This document shows, piece after piece, positions 17,214-24,915 of a stretch of DNA of 64,000 bases. Source of the stretch: Herminiimonas fonticola. Its GTDB lineage: Bacteria > Pseudomonadota > Gammaproteobacteria > Burkholderiales > Burkholderiaceae_D. Numbering within the stretch: position 1 is the stretch's first letter; the number at the start of each line of letters is the position of its first letter. A model generated the notes under the pieces. It saw only the letters and a program-made list of their open reading frames with translations, was not told the DNA's origin and did no database searches. The DNA lies in NCBI RefSeq assembly GCF_003293745.1, contig NZ_PTLZ01000001.1, positions 1,054,001 through 1,118,000 of the forward strand, in the 5' to 3' direction. The position numbers and the translations under genes were made by a program.

Positions 17214-17699
17214 TTAGTAGCGATATACGCGACCGTTTTCGATACGTACTCGGTTACCGACGCGCAGATCGCCTATGCTATCCAGTGTCATGGTTTGATA
17301 GGCCCCGCTGTCGAGACGCACACCGATTTGATATACATCACGCACTTGCTGATTACTGTTTTGAATCTGGTTGCCAACCAGCGCGCCGCCGACTACACCT
17401 GCTGCTGTGGCTGCAGTGCGGCCTGAACCGCTACCGATTTGATTGCCGACCAAACCGCCAACGACGCCGCCGACTACAGCGCCAGCGCCGATGCCACTAC
17501 GACCTGTAGTTTGCTGCACGACTTGAATCGAATCAACTACGCCATAAGCAGAGTTGTACGCGGGAGCATTCGAGACAGGTGTTTGCGGATATTGGTTGGC
17601 TCCCGGGTCAGAATTGTAAGGAGTGGCACAAGCTGCAAGAAGCGCTACTGAAAGAACAGCAGCAGCCGTGAATATTGTTTTTGTTTGAGTAGTTTTCAT
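17214..17699 (-). CDS. Glycine-zipper outer membrane lipoprotein (SlyB/Pcp-like)
   Basis: A 161-residue lipoprotein. The signal peptide ends in the lipobox LLAAC with Cys24 as lipidation site. Residues about 70-115 form a glycine-zipper 2TM domain (GIGAGAVVGGVVGGLVGNQIG, then a second GVVGGALVGNQIQ). The C-terminal part (VRLDSGAYQTMTLD, VGNRVRIENGRVYRY) fits the 17 kDa surface antigen/SlyB family. Function is envelope integrity by family. The frame is open to 17849, but the ATG at 17699 begins a proper signal peptide. Confidence 0.88.
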   Translation of the reverse strand: MKTTQTKTIFTAAAVLSVALLAACATPYNSDPGANQYPQTPVSNAPAYNSAYGVVDSIQVVQQTTGRSGIGAGAVVGGVVGGLVGNQIGSGSGRTAATAAGVVGGALVGNQIQNSNQQVRDVYQIGVRLDSGAYQTMTLDSIGDLRVGNRVRIENGRVYRY

Positions 17700-18000
17700 G
17701 ATGACTCCGTTATTGTTAATGGTATTTTTATTGAAGGTACGGGAAGAGCCTAGCTGCGATTGCCGGAATACTCGGTGCGGTAACGTACCTTGCTTCAACG
17801 ATAGGCAAACATCTGATCGCATACGTCGATAGACCATATCGCCAGCCATGAGTGCGGAGAGGGATGGTTAAGAAAGTGTGTGTTTTGTAACAAAATGCAT
17901 GCAAGGCTGCGTAACGATTGCGAGGCCGTATTATTTTTATTGCATAGCTTTGTGTGCATGCATGCCGCGTCTCTTTCCCCGCTAGTTCACAAATTCAAAT

Positions 18001-18561
18001 CACAAGGTATTCGGTCCTACCGGTATCGGCGTGGTTTGGGGCAAACGCGAAGTGCTGGAAGACATGCCGCCATGGCAAGGCGGTGGCAACATGATCGCCG
18101 ACGTCACGTTCGAGAAGACTGTGTTTCAGCCTATCCCGAACAAGTTCGAAGCCGGTACCGGCAACATCGCCGATGCAGTGGGCTTGGGAGCAGCAATCGA
18201 TTACGTCACCAAAGTCGGTATCGAAAACATCGCACGCTACGAACACGAACTGCTGGTCTACGGCATGCAAAAGCTAGCTGCGATTTCCGGCTTACGTTTG
18301 ATCGGTACTGCTGCCGACAAAGCCAGTGTCATATCTTTCGTCCTGCAGAGATATACGACAGAAGAAGTCGGCAAGGCGCTCAATGAAGAAGGTATCGCAG
18401 TACGTACCGGCCATCATTGCGCACAACCGATTCTGCGTCGCTTCGGTGTGGAAACTACTGTGCGTCCATCACTGGCGTTCTACAACACCTTCGATGAAAT
18501 TGATCGTTTGATACAAGTGGTGACGCAACTGGCTGGACAGCGTCGGCTTTCATCGAAATAG
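18001..18561 (+). pseudogene. Truncated SufS-type cysteine desulfurase (C-terminal remnant)
   Basis: The frame encodes the last about 187 residues of a class II (SufS-like) PLP-dependent cysteine desulfurase. The PLP lysine codon is 18004-18006 (HKVFGPTGIG) and the catalytic cysteine codon 18418-18420 (RTGHHCAQP). Homology starts abruptly at base 18001: a TAG stop lies in frame at 17983-17985 and about 200 N-terminal residues are missing. The first ATG-type start in frame is at 18031, too late for a working enzyme. The sequence style resembles the desulfurase cargo of family 2A encapsulins, from memory. The upstream 17700-18000 stretch holds no gene and no trace of the missing half. Confidence 0.82.
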
Positions 18562-18704
18562 AAGGCGCATTGAACCGCGATCATTCAAGGTCTTTCAGTT
18601 GCTCGAAGATTTTGAATGATTGTCATAAAGAGGTAATAAAACCTTTTTAAGATTCCTTCAGATTTGCCACTCTCCACTATAGGTTTGGGTAAATCTACAC
18701 AAAG

Positions 18705-18733
18705 CCTGCGTCCTCACGGACGTGGGTTTTTTT
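18705..18733 (+). terminator. Intrinsic terminator downstream of the desulfurase remnant
   Basis: CCTGCGTCC-TCAC-GGACGTGGG (with two G-U pairs) is followed by seven T. It probably belonged to the intact desulfurase gene. The rest of 18562-18832 shows no gene. Confidence 0.75.
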
Positions 18734-18832
18734 ATTAAACGTGTATTTTTTTGCTGAATGGCAATGAGGAAATTTCAACATGCCAGCATATATGAGAAAA
18801 ACCGAATGGTTTTGCTGACAGGGTATTCGTCA

Positions 18833-19507
18833 TTAAGGCCTATCTGGCCCAGATAAATAATGTTGTTGAGCTAGGTACGTTGCGACACTGGATAACATAG
18901 CAGATAAATAAATGATTACTTTGTCTTTGATAATTATCATGTCCGGGACGGAATAATCGCGACCTACTTCACCAAACGATTTTCCTCCATGAGCAAGGTC
19001 GTTACGTTTGGTTTTCACGGTAAGTAATTTATCGCCATCCGCTGCGGGACGAGTGAAGCCATATTCATCAGCGACATCTCTAATTTTAGATGCGTCAACG
19101 TTACCAGAGACTATTTTTTTCTTAAGAAATGTCTTAGTGACAGCATCATGAGCCAGTCGATTTAAATTAAGTGAAATATCATTGACATTATGTTGAGATA
19201 AATTGCGCAATACAACTCGCCTCACTTGTAATTTGCAGGCATCGAATGATATTGCTTTATTCTCAAATTCATCAAATATTGCTTCAATCGAATTGGTAAC
19301 CGTTGATTCCATAAGGTTGTACAGAAGTAAAAATGCACTAGCCTTAAATGTTCGGATTAAATCTGTTTGTTCAGAATTAGTGAAAACTGGAACTCGCGGT
19401 GCGCGATTAGCTAGGATGATTTGTCCGCTATCGACTTTTTCGATGAAGTCAAAATATGCTTTGATTTCATTTACGCGGTCATTGAAATCCTGTTGGACGC
19501 CTATCAT
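18833..19507 (-). CDS. HEPN-domain protein (MAE_28990/MAE_18760-like), putative RNase
   Basis: This 224-residue protein carries the HEPN RNase motif R-x4-H in KRNDLAHGG (Arg168, His173). An upstream helix FLLLYNLMESTVTNSIEAI (about 59-77) fits the polar-residue helix of this family. HEPN proteins with this motif are usually metal-independent endoribonucleases acting as toxins or defence effectors. It is the third gene of a minus-strand operon: its start overlaps the DUF262 stop by one base. AT-rich composition differs from the neighbours. The RNase activity is inferred from the motif. Confidence 0.82.
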   Translation of the reverse strand: MIGVQQDFNDRVNEIKAYFDFIEKVDSGQIILANRAPRVPVFTNSEQTDLIRTFKASAFLLLYNLMESTVTNSIEAIFDEFENKAISFDACKLQVRRVVLRNLSQHNVNDISLNLNRLAHDAVTKTFLKKKIVSGNVDASKIRDVADEYGFTRPAADGDKLLTVKTKRNDLAHGGKSFGEVGRDYSVPDMIIIKDKVIIYLSAMLSSVATYLAQQHYLSGPDRP

Positions 19508-20589
19508 TATCGTCCTAGCAATTTATCGCGTACGAATTCTATGCGGCGAATAACTTTTGGGCGTGAGTTACTGGCGTCAGATCTCATGAGGTCTTTAAAT
19601 TCTTCGGATTCAAGCCAATCAACTGATGCAGGTACAAGATTAGGATTAATTCTCAAAGCTAATGCCGTCCCTACAGAAAGAGCTTCATATCTAATACGTG
19701 GAGTTCGCACATGTCCTTTGCCTTTACTGAAACCATGCGCAAAGTGCGCTTTAACGAATGCAAGCATGTTGTCCCATTCAGTTTTAGCGATACCCATTTC
19801 TGTATCGTTAAATGTTTCCATCTTTGCTTTAAGGAAGGTATCAAGAAATTCCACCACGCTACGATCAAAATTTTGATAGCCATCTAAGTAGGCAAAAAAT
19901 CTAAGAACAAACTCCTGTGGTTCACGAAGTTTTACTGCTTTTTCACTGAGTGGCGCAAGCTCAATAAAGAGAGGTTGCTGAGAAAGTTCTCTTATAAATT
20001 GCAAATATGGCCCGTCATTAACTCCCCAACGTATCTCCATGTCATTAAGTTTCAGACTACCCGTATTAATTCGACCAAAAATATCGCGCCGAACTTCTGC
20101 GTCTGATCCTTCGCGTAGTTCGATCATTCTTACCGTATGTCGACCAAAACGTCTTTGGCGAATGGGAGGGAGGTCGCTAAAAAGAAAACCGTTGAGTAGA
20201 TGTAATCGCTCTAAGCCTGAAAGTCGAAGCTTGTCTTTCATAAATCTCGCCAGAGTTCTCACACGCTGTGAGCCATCAACTATCTCAGCTCGGCCTTCTT
20301 GACCTGTTATATCTGCCAGAAATAACATCGGAATAGGAAGACCCATTAGTACGGATTCGATGAATCGAGATTGGTGCTCTTCTGGCCATGTCAGATCTCG
20401 TTGATAATCTGGGATAAAAAAATCATTTTCATCCTCTTCAAGTTTATCTAGATATTTATCAACAATAACTTCGACTGGATATTCACGAGTATCGTAATCA
20501 ATAATCTTGTGATGTGCGGCTATTTGAGCTTCTGCAGCATCACGTTCAGCTGCAGTTTTTTCTGGAATGGCGGTGATGACAGCTGACAT
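19507..20589 (-). CDS. DUF262 (GmrSD/ParB-like) domain protein
   Basis: A 360-residue protein with the DUF262 signatures in order: FFIPDYQRDLTW (residues 57-68), IVDGSQRVRTL (103-113) and DIFGRINTGSLKLN (169-182). DUF262 domains occur in the GmrS part of the modification-dependent GmrSD enzyme, where the DGxQR motif is linked to NTP use. The C-terminal half shows no recognisable DUF1524 HNH nuclease motif, so it may be a sensor/NTPase that works with the HEPN protein. It is 3 bases downstream of the methyltransferase gene and overlaps the HEPN gene by 1 base, so the three are surely co-transcribed. Confidence 0.85.
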   Translation of the reverse strand: MSAVITAIPEKTAAERDAAEAQIAAHHKIIDYDTREYPVEVIVDKYLDKLEEDENDFFIPDYQRDLTWPEEHQSRFIESVLMGLPIPMLFLADITGQEGRAEIVDGSQRVRTLARFMKDKLRLSGLERLHLLNGFLFSDLPPIRQRRFGRHTVRMIELREGSDAEVRRDIFGRINTGSLKLNDMEIRWGVNDGPYLQFIRELSQQPLFIELAPLSEKAVKLREPQEFVLRFFAYLDGYQNFDRSVVEFLDTFLKAKMETFNDTEMGIAKTEWDNMLAFVKAHFAHGFSKGKGHVRTPRIRYEALSVGTALALRINPNLVPASVDWLESEEFKDLMRSDASNSRPKVIRRIEFVRDKLLGR

Positions 20590-20592
20590 TTT

Positions 20593-21678
20593 TTATACCG
20601 TAAGTGAATTAAGGTGATTGTGAATTGAATAGCCGATCGCTTCACCCAAGCGAACGGGAACCGCATTACCGATCAACCGACCTAATGTAGCAAATGAGAC
20701 TGCTTGTCCTTCAGGGATAAATTTATAATCTGCTGGAAACGATTGAAGAATTGCGCCTTCGCGGAGAGTGATTGCGCGGTCCTGATCAGGGTGACCAAAG
20801 CGACCATTCCCGAATCCAAAAAATTGGGTCGTTATTGTTGGAGATGGAATATCCCATTCCATGCGTCCATATACGCTTGGGTAAGTCTGTCCACTTTTTT
20901 CTCGATGGCACGCTGCAATTAAATGTTTTGGCCATGATCGCCAGTTGCCACCCGGACGAGATGCTCGGATGCGTTTGAGGTTCAGAGGAGATAGTTGACA
21001 CGCGCGATGCATGCCATCGTCAATACTTGCTTCTCCCGCCTGAAGCTTTGGCAAATGTGCAATAGCATCACGAACTGTGACGTTTATGGAGGTTTTTGGA
21101 GCCTTAACTAAGGAAATAGGTCCGAGTAGTGACGCTAATAAAACAAGACGTTTTCGTTTTTGTGGAATGCCGAAGTCAGGACAAAATGCTTCTTGATGTG
21201 TAACGTGATAACCGGCTTTTTCTAGCGTAGCTATGAAAGCAGTGAACACGCTATGGCGCTGAATTTCTGGCACGTTTTCCATGCTTATAATTTCTGGCTT
21301 TAGTTCGGCTACTAACCTACCGAATTCACCTAGTAATCCCCATTTTGCGTCAGTGGCTTTGTCTAATCCTTGTGTATATTTTGAGAATGGTTGGCAGGGT
21401 GCGCAACCGACAAGAATTCGGATATGTCCAGGTGGGTAAAACGAGGCGAGTTCTTCAACTGTTAAATCAGAAACACTTTTTAATTTGAATGAGGCTTTGC
21501 CGTTATTGGCTTCGTACGGAAATTGGCAGGCTGGGTCAATATCGTAACCCGCTGCTACGGGAATGCCTGAAATTAGCATCCCGTTGGTTAGCCCACCCGC
21601 ACCGCAGAAGAGATCAACCGCAGTTGCGCGAACCTTTGCTCTGCGCTGTTTCGGCAAATCTGGCTCCCCCATTTTCAT
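20593..21678 (-). CDS. DNA cytosine-5 methyltransferase
   Basis: This 361-residue enzyme has all main m5C motifs: I DLFCGAGG (22-29), IV GCAPCQPFS with catalytic Cys95, VI ENVPE (134-138), VIII GIPQKRKRLVLLAS, and X IGNAVPVRLGEA near the end. It transfers methyl from SAM to cytosine in a target site that cannot be read here. It is the first gene of the three-gene cassette with no classical restriction endonuclease, so it probably protects self DNA from (or marks DNA for) the DUF262/HEPN module. It lies 127 bases from the 3' end of tRNA-Arg. Confidence 0.92.
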   Translation of the reverse strand: MKMGEPDLPKQRRAKVRATAVDLFCGAGGLTNGMLISGIPVAAGYDIDPACQFPYEANNGKASFKLKSVSDLTVEELASFYPPGHIRILVGCAPCQPFSKYTQGLDKATDAKWGLLGEFGRLVAELKPEIISMENVPEIQRHSVFTAFIATLEKAGYHVTHQEAFCPDFGIPQKRKRLVLLASLLGPISLVKAPKTSINVTVRDAIAHLPKLQAGEASIDDGMHRACQLSPLNLKRIRASRPGGNWRSWPKHLIAACHREKSGQTYPSVYGRMEWDIPSPTITTQFFGFGNGRFGHPDQDRAITLREGAILQSFPADYKFIPEGQAVSFATLGRLIGNAVPVRLGEAIGYSIHNHLNSLTV

Positions 21679-21805
21679 TCCGCTTCCAATCTTGTTAAGG
21701 GCTGATCTTGAATTACTTGATCAGATATTACAAAATTTATATTCTATCGACCGGCGCGCTGAAGGTGAAAAATAAGCGGCTGTATTTAGTTCTTTTATCA
21801 TTATT

Positions 21806-21881
21806 GGTCCCGCCGACGAGAATCGAACTCATATCTAGCGCTTAGGAGGCACTCGTTCTATCCATTGAACTACGGCGAGAC
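21806..21881 (-). tRNA. tRNA-Arg (anticodon CCU)
   Basis: Read on the minus strand, GTCTCGC/GCGGGAC form the acceptor stem. The anticodon stem AGTGC/GCGCT encloses loop CTCCTAA with anticodon CCT, and the T loop is TTCGATT. The CCA end is not encoded. A -10 TATAAT lies upstream (21919-21924 on the complement). Its 3' end faces the defence cassette, the usual side for island insertion. Confidence 0.93.
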
Positions 21882-22050
21882 GCGCGAAAGCGAGGCATGT
21901 TGCTCACTTCCGCCCGCGATTATAGCTGACGAAAGTGCAAAGAATGGCAGGATAGGCGCTGCTATCGGTACAATGCGGACTTCATTCTCGATTTACTCTT
22001 TTTAATTGGTCGCCTGCAATCGCACGCAGACCTTACATCCTCAGGCATTT

Positions 22051-23964
22051 ATGGCAGTCATCTCTCTCTCGAACGCGCAGCTCGCGTTCGGCCACGTCCC
22101 GTTGCTCGATAAAGCGGAATTCTCTCTGGAAACTACCGAGCGCGTGGGTTTGATCGGCCGTAATGGCACCGGCAAATCGTCTTTGCTGAAAATTATCGCC
22201 GGTACGTCGAAGCTGGATGATGGCTTGTTTGTCATGCAGCAAGGCATCAAGATCGCTTACGTGGAGCAAGAGCCACATTTTTCGCAAGACATGTCCGTCT
22301 ATGACGCCGTCGCGTCCGGCATGGGCGATATGCAGGCGTTGTTGACCGAATACGATACGCTGACTGGTCAGTTTGGCGGTGATGACGACGAAGCCTTGAT
22401 GGAGCGCATGCACGACATCCAGGTCAAGCTGGACGCGGCCGATGCGTGGAATCTGAATCACAAGGTTGAAGCAACGCTTGATCGCTTGAATCTGGTCAAG
22501 GATTCGCTGATGGGTACTTTGTCGGGTGGTATGCAAAAGCGCGTTGCGCTGGCACGCGCGCTGGTGAGTGCGCCTGACGTGTTGCTGCTCGATGAACCGA
22601 CCAATCATCTGGATTTCACTTCGATCCTCTGGCTTGAAGGTTTGCTGCGCGATTACAAAGGTAGCGTGCTGTTTATTACCCATGATCGTAGCTTCTTGGA
22701 TAACGTGGCGACGCGCATCATCGAACTCGATCGCGGCCGCTTGTTATCTTTCCCGGGTAACTTCAGCGCGTATCAAGTTCGCAAGGCTGAGCAGCTGGAA
22801 ATCGAAGAAGTCGAAAACGCCAAATTTGATAAATTCCTCGCACAGGAAGAAGTCTGGATACGCAAGGGCGTGCAAGCGCGTCGTACGCGTGATGAGGGCC
22901 GTGTGCGCCGTCTGGAAGCATTGCGCCTCACGCGCAGTGCACGGCGTGATCAGCAAGGGCAGGTCAAGCTGGATGTATCTTCTGGCGATCGCTCCGGCAA
23001 GATCGTGGCCGAGATGGAAAATATCAACAAGGTCTATGGCGATAAAGTCATCGTCAAGGATTTCAGCGCAACGATTTTGCGTGGCGATAAAGTTGGCCTG
23101 ATCGGTTTGAACGGCGCGGGTAAGACCACGCTGCTGAAAATGATTCTGGGTGAAGAAGAACCGGATTCGGGCACCGTCAAGCAAGGTACCAAATTGCAGA
23201 TCGCGTACTTCGATCAGATGCGTGCGCAATTAAATGAAGACATGAGCTTGGCCGACACTATCGCTCCGGGTAGCGACTGGGTCGAGATCAATGGTCAGCG
23301 CAAACATGTGATGACTTATTTGAACGACTTCCTGTTTGCTCCGGAACGTGCACGTTCACCGGTTAAATCATTGTCAGGTGGCGAACGCAATCGTTTGCTG
23401 CTGGCACGTTTGTTTGCCAAGCCAGCCAACGTGTTGGTGCTCGATGAACCGACCAATGATCTGGATATTGATACGCTGGAACTGCTGGAAGAATTGCTGG
23501 AAGAGTACACCGGCACTGTGTTCCTGGTGAGCCATGATCGCACCTTCCTCGATAACGTCGTCACGCAAGTGATCGTGGCAGAAGGCAATGGCTTGTGGCG
23601 CGAATATATCGGTGGCTATAGCGATTGGGAGCGTGTACGTCCGGCAGCGATTCCGGCTGGCTCACCAAAAGGTTCGGGCAAAGTGGAAGCTAAAACTGAA
23701 GCCGTGTCGTCGCAAGCCGTACCGGCTGCAAAGCAGAAAAAGCTGAGCTACAAAGAACAGCGCGAGATCGATGCTTTGCCGACGCTGATTGCACAGTTGG
23801 AAGAAGAGCAAAAAGCGATTACCGAAAAATTGGCCGATGCCAGCATCTATACCAAGCAGCCAGATGAAGCAAAACGCTTGAATCAGCGTTTTGTAGAAAT
23901 CGACGGCTTGTTGCTGGAAGCACTCGAGAAGTGGGAAACCATAGAGGCGCGCGCGAAAGCGTAA
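22051..23964 (+). CDS. uup: ABC-F family ATPase Uup
   Basis: This 637-residue cytosolic protein has two ABC domains: Walker A GRNGTGKSS and GLNGAGKTT, signatures LSGGMQKR and LSGGERNR, and Walker B LLLDEPTNHLD and LVLDEPTNDLD. It ends in a coiled-coil C-terminal domain (KLSYKEQREIDALPTLIAQLEEEQ onward), which marks Uup rather than other ABC-F proteins. Uup is linked to ribosome rescue and DNA-transposon excision phenotypes. ATG 22051 (MAVISLSNAQ) is chosen; the frame runs back to 22006 without family similarity. Confidence 0.92.
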   Translation: MAVISLSNAQLAFGHVPLLDKAEFSLETTERVGLIGRNGTGKSSLLKIIAGTSKLDDGLFVMQQGIKIAYVEQEPHFSQDMSVYDAVASGMGDMQALLTEYDTLTGQFGGDDDEALMERMHDIQVKLDAADAWNLNHKVEATLDRLNLVKDSLMGTLSGGMQKRVALARALVSAPDVLLLDEPTNHLDFTSILWLEGLLRDYKGSVLFITHDRSFLDNVATRIIELDRGRLLSFPGNFSAYQVRKAEQLEIEEVENAKFDKFLAQEEVWIRKGVQARRTRDEGRVRRLEALRLTRSARRDQQGQVKLDVSSGDRSGKIVAEMENINKVYGDKVIVKDFSATILRGDKVGLIGLNGAGKTTLLKMILGEEEPDSGTVKQGTKLQIAYFDQMRAQLNEDMSLADTIAPGSDWVEINGQRKHVMTYLNDFLFAPERARSPVKSLSGGERNRLLLARLFAKPANVLVLDEPTNDLDIDTLELLEELLEEYTGTVFLVSHDRTFLDNVVTQVIVAEGNGLWREYIGGYSDWERVRPAAIPAGSPKGSGKVEAKTEAVSSQAVPAAKQKKLSYKEQREIDALPTLIAQLEEEQKAITEKLADASIYTKQPDEAKRLNQRFVEIDGLLLEALEKWETIEARAKA

Positions 23965-23986
23965 TGCAGGAAGAAGAATTACATGT

Positions 23987-24014
23987 TGCCGTTCCTGCCT
24001 GCGCAGGAGCGGCA
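23987..24014. terminator. Hairpin between convergent uup and sirB1-like genes
   Basis: TGCCGTTCCTGC/GCAGGAGCGGCA forms a 12-bp stem with a 4-base loop between the two stops. There is no T-run on either side, so termination is only presumed. Confidence 0.45.
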
Positions 24015-24016
24015 GA

Positions 24017-24856
24017 TTAATTCAAGCGTCCGATTGCATCTCTCAAATCAGGCAATCTGGCGCGTAATTCCGCTGCATCCATCGCGTACGGACGTTGCTC
24101 CAGATACGCTTCGATATCCTGCACCGCAGCTAGCGGGCATTCCAGATTGGCATATGCCAGACCACGATCACGTCGCTCGGTAATTTCACGCGGCAGCAAG
24201 ATCAATAATCTTTCCTGTACTTCAAGCAAGCGCTGCCAGCGTTCTTGCTGCATGAATAACAGCTTCAGATTGCGCAGCATGCGTACCAAAATGTCACGCG
24301 GGCTGGCTGCATCGAGATAGGCGTTGAACTGAAAATCATCCGGGAAATCCTGTTCAAGAATATAAGGTTCTACGCGTTCTTCCAATTCTTCACGCGACAG
24401 GCTGGAGCCATTGAATGGGTCCAGCACGACCTGACCGGATTGCACCGATAGCTTCATCAGAAAATGTCCTGGAAATGAAATGCCCTGAACTTCCAGATCA
24501 ATTTGCTGCGCCAGTTCCATATACAGAATCGCGAGCGAAATCGGAATCCCGCGGCGCGTGCTGAGCACACGATGCAAGTAGCTGTTATCGGGATTGTAGT
24601 AATCGTTGACGTTGCCGCTGAAGCCGAGCTCATTGTAAAAATAATGATTCAGCATGCGCAGTTTTTGCAGGTGGGAGGCATCGTCGGGCAGGCGTTGCCT
24701 GAGTTTCGCGGCAAGCGTGTCGACTTCCTCCTCCAGAGCCGCCAGATCGAGATCCGGATCGGCGTCCTGGGCAATCGCCAATGCAGCTTCGAACAAGGGA
24801 ATGCTGTCGTCTTGCTGCACCAGCGTTGAAAAGTATTCGAGAGTGTTGATCGTCAT
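24017..24856 (-). CDS. SirB1 family protein (transglutaminase-like plus TPR)
   Basis: A 279-residue protein with the SirB1 N-terminal transglutaminase-like domain: LNHYFYNELGFSGNVNDYYNPDNSYLHRVLSTRRGIPISLAILYMELA around residues 69-115, with FPGHFLMKL. It ends in a TPR-like tail (LLEVQERLLILLPREITERRDRGLAYANL). The catalytic Cys of real transglutaminases is replaced by Ser in GIPISLA, as usual in the family. Function is unknown. It lies 59 bases downstream of murJ on the same strand. Confidence 0.85.
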   Translation of the reverse strand: MTINTLEYFSTLVQQDDSIPLFEAALAIAQDADPDLDLAALEEEVDTLAAKLRQRLPDDASHLQKLRMLNHYFYNELGFSGNVNDYYNPDNSYLHRVLSTRRGIPISLAILYMELAQQIDLEVQGISFPGHFLMKLSVQSGQVVLDPFNGSSLSREELEERVEPYILEQDFPDDFQFNAYLDAASPRDILVRMLRNLKLLFMQQERWQRLLEVQERLLILLPREITERRDRGLAYANLECPLAAVQDIEAYLEQRPYAMDAAELRARLPDLRDAIGRLN

Positions 24857-24915
24857 ATGCCTCCATCATAACGAGGATGCGGCGAACGTGCAGACGCACG
24901 TTCAAGGTGTTGCGA

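Noticed and set aside
18031-18561. Functional short desulfurase starting at 18031
   Set aside because: Homology begins before this codon, and the N-terminal domain needed for the PLP fold is absent; read as a pseudogene.
21682-21805. Attachment-site duplication of the tRNA-Arg 3' end on the cassette side
   Set aside because: No second copy of the tRNA 3' sequence could be found near the cassette, so no att sites are claimed.
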